Shown here: positions 57,085 through 64,000 of the stretch, in pieces
Numbering within the stretch: position 1 is the stretch's first letter
How the letters are laid out: each line of letters opens with the position of its first letter
Origin: Chloroflexota bacterium
GTDB lineage: Bacteria > Chloroflexota > UBA11872 > VXOZ01
Length of the DNA: 64,000 bases
Direction: 5' to 3'
Assembly: GCA_028874195.1 (NCBI GenBank)
Contig: JAPPLM010000047.1
Coordinates: forward strand, 94,979 to 158,978
Position numbers and translations under genes: made by a program
The notes under the pieces: generated by a model
Database searches by the model: none
What the model was told of the DNA's origin: nothing
What the model saw: only the letters and a program-made list of their open reading frames with translations

Positions 57085-57822
57085 TTGCCTGTGCTGCGCA
57101 CCCGCTGCGCAGCCCTAAGTATTACACTCGATTTCAAGCAAGTTCAGCGGCTGCACGCGTATCTGGAGCTGCTCTTGCAGCAGCGGGGGCGCATCAATCT
57201 TACCGGAATCCGAGATCCCGCGCAGGCGGAGCGACTGCTGTTGCTGGAGTCGATTGCCACCGTATTGGCGGCGCCGAGGCTGCGTGCCGCTCCCGGCGAC
57301 AACACGGGACTCCGACTGCTGGACGTCGGTACCGGCGGCGGCATTCCCGGCATTCCCCTTGCTATCGCCTTTCCTCACGTCGCGGTGACGCTGCTCGAAG
57401 CGACCCGAAAGAAGGTGGACTTCCTGCAACACGTCGTTGCATCGTTTGCTCTGGAAAACGTCACAGCGCTATGGGGACGCGCTGAAGACCTGGCCCATGT
57501 GGCTGAGCACCGCGCGCACTATGATGTGGTCACAGTGCGCGGTGTCGGCAGTCTTGCCACCGTAGCGGAGCTTGCGCTTCCCTTCTGCAAACGCGGCGTT
57601 ATGCTCGTGGCTTACAAATCGCTGCCGCTGGACACCGAACTACAGGAGGCAAGCCACGCAATCCACGCGCTTGGCGGCCGCAATCCGCGGGTAACGCCCT
57701 TCAATCTCCCCGAATTACCCGCGCAGCACTGCCTGGTGACGGTAGAGAAGTCCACAGTCACGCCAGAGCAGTATCCGCGCCGTGCCGGTCTACCCGCGCG
57801 GCGTCCCCTTGCAAAGCGATAG
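57085..57822 (+). CDS. rsmG: 16S rRNA (guanine(527)-N(7))-methyltransferase RsmG
   Basis: 245 residues from TTG 57085, chosen because known RsmG proteins begin about 12 residues before the ITLDFKQVQRLHAYLELL helix; GTG 57034 is possible but overlaps the divergent HIT start. NLTGIRDP, the SAM loop DVGTGGGIPGIPLAI and VTVRGVGSLATVAELALPF identify the family. The enzyme methylates G527 of 16S rRNA. Confidence 0.9.
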   Translation: MPVLRTRCAALSITLDFKQVQRLHAYLELLLQQRGRINLTGIRDPAQAERLLLLESIATVLAAPRLRAAPGDNTGLRLLDVGTGGGIPGIPLAIAFPHVAVTLLEATRKKVDFLQHVVASFALENVTALWGRAEDLAHVAEHRAHYDVVTVRGVGSLATVAELALPFCKRGVMLVAYKSLPLDTELQEASHAIHALGGRNPRVTPFNLPELPAQHCLVTVEKSTVTPEQYPRRAGLPARRPLAKR

Positions 57823-57899
57823 TTTATCCTCACAGTCACCGCAAATCGATACCTGAGCGAACAGTGGTTCCTATTGAGCACGACGAGCCAACGTCGCAC

Positions 57900-58649
57900 T
57901 CAGAGGACACTTGCCGCCTCGCTATCAATGAGCACTGTAACGTCCCGATGAAGCCGGAGAAACGAGGCCGGAACGTGCGGCGTGATGGCGCCGGCTACCG
58001 CTTGGCTCACCGCCTGGGCCTTGCTCTCGCCGCTTGCCAGCAGCAGTATGCGCTTGGCCTGCAAGATCGTGCCCATTCCCATCGTTATAGCGCGATCGGG
58101 GAAGTCTTCAAGAGAAGGAAACGGGTTAGCGACGGCGTTTTCCCAATACTCATACGCAAGGCGACGGGTTTCAACGCCGAGGCAGGCAACGTGGACCTCG
58201 GCCCGCAACTCAGCACCCGGCTCATTGAAGCCTATGTGCCCGTTCTGACCGATCCCTAACACCGCGAGGTCTAGATAACCCGCTCCCGCGATTGCTTCTT
58301 CATATGCGCGGCATTCAGTTTCAGGATCCGGCGAGGCGCCGTTCGGTATGTGGGTTCGCTGCGGGGCAAGATTCACGTGAGCAAGCAGGTGTTCCCGCAT
58401 GTACGTGTGGTAACTGGCGGGATGCTCTGGAGCCAGTCCCAAATACTCATCGAGATTGAAGGTACGCACGCGGGAGAACCCTGCCTGCCCGCCCTCATAT
58501 GCCGCCACAAGGTGCCGGTACATCCCAACGGGAGTCGCGCCCGTCGGAAGCCCTAGTACAAGCTCTGGTTCTTTTCGGATTGCCTCGCAAACAACCTCCG
58601 CCGCGCGCAGGCTCATCCCTGCGTACGACGGCGCCACTATGACTTCCAT
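57900..58649 (-). CDS. nagB: glucosamine-6-phosphate deaminase
   Basis: 249 residues. LGLPTGATPVGMYRHL, FNLDEYLGLAPEHPASY, GIGQNGHIGFNEPG (active-site region) and SGESKAQAV. It converts glucosamine-6-phosphate to fructose-6-phosphate and ammonia, linking amino sugars to glycolysis. No nagA is adjacent. Confidence 0.94.
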   Translation of the reverse strand: MEVIVAPSYAGMSLRAAEVVCEAIRKEPELVLGLPTGATPVGMYRHLVAAYEGGQAGFSRVRTFNLDEYLGLAPEHPASYHTYMREHLLAHVNLAPQRTHIPNGASPDPETECRAYEEAIAGAGYLDLAVLGIGQNGHIGFNEPGAELRAEVHVACLGVETRRLAYEYWENAVANPFPSLEDFPDRAITMGMGTILQAKRILLLASGESKAQAVSQAVAGAITPHVPASFLRLHRDVTVLIDSEAASVL

Positions 58650-58818
58650 GCGTCTCCCTTTCTTAATCCGCGCCCATTATACACAGACACAGCGGGACGC
58701 ATAGAGCACACCAACTGATTCACGCAGCTTGCCCGTAGGACATGCGGGCAGTTCCTACAGTATACTTGCCCTCAAGTCGAAGCCCTCTAAAGAGCGCCCC
58801 ATGACGAAAGGGGAAACC

Positions 58819-60012
58819 ATGGATATTCGCCCGGACGATCTCTTCGCTCATATTGACGCAGATGAAGTCGTAGCCCTCGCGGGCGGCTTGGCCCAAATCC
58901 CTAGTGAGATACCCAACGAAGGCCCAATTGCCAACTATCTCGCGGAGGAGATGCGCAAGACCGGCGCGTTTGATGAGGTGCATCTGCAAGATGTCGTGCC
59001 GGGTCGGCCCAATGTCATTGGGGTCGTACACGGCAGCGGTGACGGTCCCAATCTGCTGCTCAACGGCCACCTCGATACCGGCGCGCCTGCCGGTGAGTGG
59101 TCGCGCGGCCCCTACGACGTGTACGAGGAAGACGGCTTTCTCTATGGGTTCGGGCTAACCGACATGAAGGGCGCAGTGGCCTGTCTAGTCAAGGCGGCTG
59201 AAGCGGTAGCCCGCGCCGACTTACGACCCAAGGGTGATCTTGTCGTCACCGCTGTGGTGCATCATGACGTCTGTGGACTTGGCACCAAGTTCTTCTTGGA
59301 GTCCAACGATCGCCCCTTCGCCATGTGCATTAATGGCGAACCCACCGGATTGCGGCTCCAACTCGCCCATGGCGGCGCGTGGCAATTCGAACTGACGACC
59401 CAAGGTGTTGCCGAGCACATTAGCCGGCGCGAGGGCGGCGTAGATGCGACCGGGAAGATGATTAAGTTGCTTGACGCGCTGGACGAACGCCAGTTCACCT
59501 TTGATCCTAACCAAGCTCTGGAAGGTCTGCCGCGCATGGTCGTCGGCCAAATCAACGGCGGCACCGCAGCCTCGCGCACGGCCAACCGTTGCACAGCAAG
59601 GGGCGACGTGCGTATCGTGCCCGGCATGACCGCCGATACTCTTTCCGCTGACTTCAGGCGGGTGATAGCGGGCATCGCAGCTACCGACCCGGAATTTCGG
59701 GCCGACCTCCGCACGCTCGTCTACCAACGCCCGTTTCAGATTGACGCCAACGCGCCGGTTGTCGCGCTCACGTCGCAAGCGCACCGCGACGTCACGGGAG
59801 AGGAGCCTGAGAGCTCAACCGGACTGCCGGTCTGTAGTTATGTCACAGACTCCTCCGACATCGTGCGGCACGGTATTCCGACGGTCGTCTACGGGCCCAG
59901 CAACTGGCGCATGGTTCCCGATGAACGCATCAGCATTGCCGAGATGGTGACTGCGACGAAGGTCTACGCCCTAGCGGCGGCACGCGTCGTCACAGGCCAG
60001 TTTGGCGAATAA
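58819..60012 (+). CDS. M20-family peptidase homologue with altered active site
   Basis: 397 residues from ATG 58819 (AAAGGGG ahead). M20 fold: GHLDTG (H84, D86) and FGLTDMKG (D115) keep two metal-ligand motifs, E174 in INGEPTG keeps a third. The DEE motif that supplies the general base and bridging Glu reads HHD here (H148, H149, D150), and the late His reads Met in WRMVPDE. So it may be a divergent hydrolase, use other metals, or be inactive. Lid domain from about residue 185 to 300. Substrate unknown. Confidence 0.8.
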   Translation: MDIRPDDLFAHIDADEVVALAGGLAQIPSEIPNEGPIANYLAEEMRKTGAFDEVHLQDVVPGRPNVIGVVHGSGDGPNLLLNGHLDTGAPAGEWSRGPYDVYEEDGFLYGFGLTDMKGAVACLVKAAEAVARADLRPKGDLVVTAVVHHDVCGLGTKFFLESNDRPFAMCINGEPTGLRLQLAHGGAWQFELTTQGVAEHISRREGGVDATGKMIKLLDALDERQFTFDPNQALEGLPRMVVGQINGGTAASRTANRCTARGDVRIVPGMTADTLSADFRRVIAGIAATDPEFRADLRTLVYQRPFQIDANAPVVALTSQAHRDVTGEEPESSTGLPVCSYVTDSSDIVRHGIPTVVYGPSNWRMVPDERISIAEMVTATKVYALAAARVVTGQFGE

Positions 60013-60080
60013 ATCCGCACCTCGGCGTCGCGTGAAGCATATACGCAGAACGAATACTAAGGGTGGATGGCCCGCATCCG

Positions 60081-61010
60081 TTAGGATTCACTACCGTTCG
60101 TGCGCGGCTGATTTGGAGCCGCATCAACGATACCGCTCAGACCGCCGGCCAAGGCTGCCAACTCCATTGGGAATATCCACTTGGTGGACGGACTCTCGGC
60201 CATATTCTGAAGCGTCTGCAGGTATTGAATGAGCATCGTGTTCGAATCCACCGTCTGCGCGATTTGAAACACGTGGTTGATCGCGGTGGCATAGCCTTCG
60301 GCGCGCAGTGACTGCGCTTCTCTTTCCGCTTGGGCACGGAGAATTGTGGCCTGGCGGTCGCCTTCTGCTTTCAGGATCTCGGACTGCTTGTCACCTTCGG
60401 CTACCAGAATCGCCGACTGCTTCTGGCCGCCGGCCTCGGTGACCATGGCGCGCCGGTTGCGCTCGGCGGACATCTGCCGGTTCATCGCATCTTGCACTTC
60501 GCGCGGCGGCAGAATCTCGCGGATCTCCACCGTTGTGACTTTCACGCCCCAGCGGGCGGTCACCTCGTCCAGCTTCGTGCGCAGGATATTGTTGATCTGC
60601 TCACGCTTGGCGAGCACGTCGTCCAAGGAAATGTCGCCAATGACCGCGCGCAGGGTAGTGGTCGCAATACCCTGCGAGGCGCCGGCGAAGTTTGCCACTT
60701 GCACCACGCTGTCGTGGGGATTGGTGACCTTCCAATAGATGAGGAAGTCGATGAGAATGGGCGCATTGTCCGAGGTGATGCAGCTCTGTTGCGGGATTTC
60801 GAGGAATTGCTCGCGCAGGTCTACGCGGACCGGCCGGTCGATGATGGGCCAGAGCCAAACGATTCCCGGTCCTCGTGGATCTGCCATCACGCGACCCAGC
60901 CGGAAGACCACTAGCCGTTCGTATTCCGCCACAATCTTGATGGCGGAGTACGCCAACCAGAGCAAGAAAACTACCAGGACTACTATAAGTGCAATGAGTT
61001 GACCGTTCAT
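60081..61010 (-). CDS. SPFH/band-7 protein (slipin, stomatin-like)
   Basis: 309 residues. One N-terminal membrane helix (about 5-25), then the SPFH domain with EYERLVVFRLGRV, LREQFLEIPQQSCITSDNAPI and LREILPPREVQDAM-like helices. A coiled coil follows (about 175-245) and a hydrophobic tail. Slipins scaffold membrane microdomains and pair with NfeD, which is the next gene in this unit. Confidence 0.93.
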   Translation of the reverse strand: MNGQLIALIVVLVVFLLWLAYSAIKIVAEYERLVVFRLGRVMADPRGPGIVWLWPIIDRPVRVDLREQFLEIPQQSCITSDNAPILIDFLIYWKVTNPHDSVVQVANFAGASQGIATTTLRAVIGDISLDDVLAKREQINNILRTKLDEVTARWGVKVTTVEIREILPPREVQDAMNRQMSAERNRRAMVTEAGGQKQSAILVAEGDKQSEILKAEGDRQATILRAQAEREAQSLRAEGYATAINHVFQIAQTVDSNTMLIQYLQTLQNMAESPSTKWIFPMELAALAGGLSGIVDAAPNQPRTNGSES

Positions 61011-61105
61011 GGCGCGCTACCCTCTCCTTCGTGCTAACTATTCGGCATCTTCAGTTGCAGCCGTGTGCGCAGACTCCTCTCGCCCCCTTCCCAAACTACC
61101 CGCTG

Positions 61106-62437
61106 TTATGTCGCTAGCGCCGGAATCTCCGGCGCCGGACCCACCACCAAGGCGAGCCCGTCAACGTCATAGACCCAAATCTGGTCTCCTTCCGCGACCG
61201 TCTCTCCCACTGTGCGAGCGGACCACTCTTCCCCGGCAACGCGCACAACGCCTTCCGGATCCAATGCCGTAACTGCCACACCTTCCTGTCCGACGATACG
61301 CTTCTGCCCACGGAACTGCTGAGGCTCCTTCTGTGATTGCGCGGCAATTCGCAAGAGAAAGACAAGGAATGCGACAGTGAGCGCCACCATGAAGCCAAGC
61401 ACCCAGGGCGAAACAAAGAACGGGCCGCCAAAGGGAGCGGTGAGCGGCTGGTAGAGCAGCAGCGTCCCCAGGATGAGCGCCACCACACCGCCGAATCCAA
61501 GGATACCAAGGCCGGGATTCTGGGCCTCGAACGCAATCAACGCCGCGGCAATGACCAGCAGCGCCACGCCGCCCCAATTGATCGGCAGCGTCCCGAAGGC
61601 CACCAACGCCAAGACGATGGCAATGGCCCCCACGACCGCTGGCAGCACAGCGCCCGGGTTATAGAGCTCCGCAATTACGGCATACAGACCAATCAAGAAG
61701 AGCAGATAGGCGGTATTGGGATTGAGGATGAACTTGAGCGCTTGCTCAGCGACATTGTGTTCCATTTCACGCAGCGGCGCGCCGGCAACGACAAGCGTGC
61801 GTGTCCACGTGGGGGTCTGCACCTGGCGGCCGTCGAGTTTTGCGATAAGGTCGGGTATGTCCCGCGCAATCAAGTCGACGACATTGGATTTCACCGCTTC
61901 CTCTGCGGTCATCGTTTGGCTGGAGCGTACGGCCTGTTCCGCCCACTCGGCGTTCCGTCCCCGCAGCTCAGCCAAACTACGGATGTAGGCCACTGCTTCA
62001 TTGGTCACCTTGTCGTCCATGTCGCCCAAGATCTGCCCGCCGCCCACGGAAACCGGATGCGCGGCGCCGATGTCGGTGCCCGGGGCCATTACGGCGACGT
62101 GCGCCGCCATCGCCAGGAATGCCCCTGCGCTGGCCGCGCGCCCTCCCTGCGGGTAGACAAAGACGACTACAGGCACGGGTGACGCCAACATTCCCTGGAC
62201 CATCGCGCGCATCGAGGAGTCGAGACCGCCGGGAGTATCAAGGAGGACAATAAGCGCTTCCGCTTGGTCTGCAACGGCGCGGTCGAGGGCGCGCGCGAAG
62301 AGCCGCTCGGAGGCAGGATCGATGGCGCCGGTGATCCTCACGGTATCGACCGTGCCCATGCGCTCTTGCGCAAGCGCTCCGTCAATTAAAAGGAAGGCGG
62401 TAACCAGGACGAGTATGCCGAGCAGCACTCTTCGCAT
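61106..62437 (-). CDS. NfeD-family membrane-bound serine protease
   Basis: 443 residues from ATG 62437 (GGAGG seven bases ahead); the frame upstream of it is only noise. Signal peptide (about 1-23), then a ClpP-like serine protease domain with GGRAASAGAF (catalytic Ser) and LLDTPGGLDSSM. Several membrane helices (about 255-385) and a C-terminal OB domain (VGQEGVAVTALDPEG onward) complete a long-form NfeD. It precedes the slipin gene in one operon and probably cleaves membrane proteins such as slipin tails. Confidence 0.93.
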   Translation of the reverse strand: MRRVLLGILVLVTAFLLIDGALAQERMGTVDTVRITGAIDPASERLFARALDRAVADQAEALIVLLDTPGGLDSSMRAMVQGMLASPVPVVVFVYPQGGRAASAGAFLAMAAHVAVMAPGTDIGAAHPVSVGGGQILGDMDDKVTNEAVAYIRSLAELRGRNAEWAEQAVRSSQTMTAEEAVKSNVVDLIARDIPDLIAKLDGRQVQTPTWTRTLVVAGAPLREMEHNVAEQALKFILNPNTAYLLFLIGLYAVIAELYNPGAVLPAVVGAIAIVLALVAFGTLPINWGGVALLVIAAALIAFEAQNPGLGILGFGGVVALILGTLLLYQPLTAPFGGPFFVSPWVLGFMVALTVAFLVFLLRIAAQSQKEPQQFRGQKRIVGQEGVAVTALDPEGVVRVAGEEWSARTVGETVAEGDQIWVYDVDGLALVVGPAPEIPALAT

Positions 62438-62686
62438 CGTCTTTCCTCCCATACCTCTTCTTTCATTATACTCCCGTTTGGAAACCTGCAATCGCATACG
62501 CGGCTTCTTCTCCAAGAAGCTGTGTGCGCTCCCCAATCTGCGCTTGCTGGGAGTCAATCTATCTGTCACGATGGGAGTGAATCCGATCTCTTGGCCCAAT
62601 GTCCGCAGGCTAGAGGCCTGCCGGCTGCCAGGACATAGGTTTCTTGCCAGGCGCATCCATAACAGTATTCCTGAGAAAGACCCGGT

Positions 62687-64000
62687 ATGACGAACCTTTT
62701 GACAAAAGAGACAAGCCCATACCTCCTGCAGCATGCCATGAACCCCGTACATTGGTATCCCTGGGGCGAGGATGCGCTCGCGGCCGCACGAGAGTCGGAG
62801 CGGCCGATCTTGCTTTCCATCGGCTACTCGTCGTGCCACTGGTGCCACGTGATGGCGCATGAGTCTTTTGAAGACGCAGACACAGCCGAGTACATGAACG
62901 AGCACTTCATCAATATCAAGGTGGACCGGGAAGAGCGTCCAGATATCGACGACATCTATATGAAAGCGGTACAGGGACTCACTGGACAAGGCGGCTGGCC
63001 GCTCACCGTGTTCCTCACGCCCTCGGGTAAACCCTTCTTTGGCGGCACCTACTTTCCGCCAATGGCCCGCATGAACATGCCGTCTTTTCGGCAAGTAATG
63101 GAGGCGGTAATTGATGCTTGGCGACAGCGCCGCCAGCAAGTAGAGGAACAATCGGAAAAGCTGCGCGAATTCATTGCCGAGCACACCGCTTTTGATCTTT
63201 CACCCACCACGCTCACGCTCACGACACTGCGAGAAGCGGGAGAGTCCATTCAATCGAACTACGATCCAATCCACGGCGGTTTCGGCGCAGCGCCGAAGTT
63301 TCCCCAGGCAATGTCTTTGGACTTCCTGCTGCGCAGATACCACCGCACGCAAGACCTCAGCCTGCTCAACGCCATTACGAAAACCCTGGACAGTATGGCG
63401 TACGGCGGCATCTATGATCAGCTTGGCGGCGGCTTTCACCGTTACTCGGTGGATGCACAGTGGCTGGTGCCCCACTTCGAGAAGATGCTCTACGATAACG
63501 CTTTACTGAGCCGCGCGTACCTTGATGCTTTCATGCGCACGCGCAATCCGCTCTATGAACGGATCGCTTGCGAAACGCTGGACTACGTGCGCCGCGAGAT
63601 GACCGACGAGGCCGGTGGCTTCTACTCCGCCCAGGATGCCGACAGCGAGGGCGAGGAGGGCAAGTACTACGTCTGGACGCCTGCTGAGATCGAAGCGGTG
63701 GTGGGGGCAGATGATGCCCGCCTCTTCAGCAGCTATTACGGCGTGACGCCTGACGGCAATTTTGAGGGTAAGAACATCCTCTTTCTGAGCGAGGGCGTGG
63801 AGGCCGGTCTGAGCGAGGAGGAGATCAAGCAGGTGCGCACCGTCCTCAATCCGCAACTCCTGGAAGCACGCGCCGAGCGCGTCAAACCGGAAACTGACAC
63901 GAAAGTGATTTCCGGTTGGAACGGCCTGATGCTCCAATCGTTCGCTCAAGCCGCCCGCCAGTTGGGCCGTCCCACGGACCTTGAAACGGCCATCGCCAAT
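62687..64000 (+). CDS. DUF255 thioredoxin-domain protein (YyaL/spermatogenesis-associated 20-like), cut by window edge
   Basis: 438 codons visible; the gene runs off the right edge. Opening [20 protein letters not shown], thioredoxin-like active site [27 protein letters not shown] and GGTYFPP are the DUF255 signature. The following part, with [21 protein letters not shown] and [15 protein letters not shown], matches the family's alpha/alpha-barrel domain. Typical full length is about 680 residues. Function is not established; a redox or sugar-modifying role is proposed for the family. Divergent from nfeD. Confidence 0.92.
   Translation, partial: MTNLLTKETSPYLLQHAMNPVHWYPWGEDALAAARESERPILLSIGYSSCHWCHVMAHESFEDADTAEYMNEHFINIKVDREERPDIDDIYMKAVQGLTGQGGWPLTVFLTPSGKPFFGGTYFPPMARMNMPSFRQVMEAVIDAWRQRRQQVEEQSEKLREFIAEHTAFDLSPTTLTLTTLREAGESIQSNYDPIHGGFGAAPKFPQAMSLDFLLRRYHRTQDLSLLNAITKTLDSMAYGGIYDQLGGGFHRYSVDAQWLVPHFEKMLYDNALLSRAYLDAFMRTRNPLYERIACETLDYVRREMTDEAGGFYSAQDADSEGEEGKYYVWTPAEIEAVVGADDARLFSSYYGVTPDGNFEGKNILFLSEGVEAGLSEEEIKQVRTVLNPQLLEARAERVKPETDTKVISGWNGLMLQSFAQAARQLGRPTDLETAIAN

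Noticed and set aside
62438-63184. 5' extension of nfeD by 249 codons
   Set aside because: Overlaps the DUF255 gene on the other strand; ATG 62437 with GGAGG opens a proper signal peptide.

Overview
The window is bacterial chromosome: dense genes on both strands, moderately GC-rich, with Shine-Dalgarno-preceded ATG/GTG/TTG starts and no introns, plasmid, phage or rRNA genes. A free-living or host-associated bacterium of Chloroflexota type (SAR202/Dehalococcoidia-like or sponge-associated) fits best. The hints are a CCG-domain (type-E-like) succinate dehydrogenase, a ferredoxin-linked 2-oxoacid oxidoreductase, a split transketolase, an enolase-superfamily enzyme and many Gfo/Idh/MocA oxidoreductases. 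This placement is inference from gene content; no rRNA gene is present to confirm it.

Layout. 1-1.5 kb: 3' end of a large protein cut by the window edge, possibly a SIR2/DUF4020 defence protein. 1.8-13 kb: a TCA-cycle block on the + strand (sucC-sucD, a ceramidase-like hydrolase, korA-korB, sdhA-sdhB-sdhE, mdh). 13-17.4 kb: LCP lipoprotein, enolase-superfamily enzyme, VOC protein and metallophosphoesterase. 17.7-22.1 kb: acyl-CoA block (CoA-transferase, HAD phosphatase, thiolase, SDR reductase). 22.4-26 kb: isochorismatase-fold hydrolase, orphan solute-binding lipoprotein, alpha/beta hydrolase. 26-26.9 kb: a repeat-rich stretch holding a small heavy-metal-associated (HMA) reading frame interrupted by one TGA. 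26.9-30.3 kb: MetE-core enzyme plus two Gfo/Idh oxidoreductases. 30.5-38.6 kb: LysM lipoprotein, split transketolase, CPBP protease, small membrane protein, nucleotidyltransferase-like protein, Fe-S maturation factor, atypical SDR and another Gfo/Idh. 38.9-41.6 kb: aconitase. 41.8-50 kb: a catabolic block with a xylose-isomerase-like TIM barrel, a VOC protein, three Gfo/Idh genes (two a tandem duplicate) and two tandemly duplicated MDR oxidoreductases. 50.2-64 kb: housekeeping genes (aminotransferase, MBL hydrolase, tRNA-Leu(CAG), a Gre-factor fusion, RadC, signal peptidase I, HIT, RsmG, NagB, M20-like, slipin + NfeD, and a DUF255 protein cut by the right edge).

How it works together. SucCD, KorAB, SdhABE, Mdh and AcnA cover most TCA steps, with ferredoxin rather than NAD as acceptor for 2-oxoglutarate oxidation; citrate synthase, isocitrate dehydrogenase and fumarase are not in the window. 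The accessory blocks look like heterotrophic machinery for sugars, polyols, acids and acyl-CoAs. The intergenic DNA is seeded with at least five families of short, mostly palindromic repeats, which mark the duplication-prone regions.

Points most worth checking: the TGA-interrupted HMA frame with a SECIS-like hairpin; a Gre factor with a recombinase-like N-terminal domain; a signal peptidase I gene that seems to start at ACG; two adjacent tandem gene duplications; and an M20 homologue with altered metal and catalytic residues.
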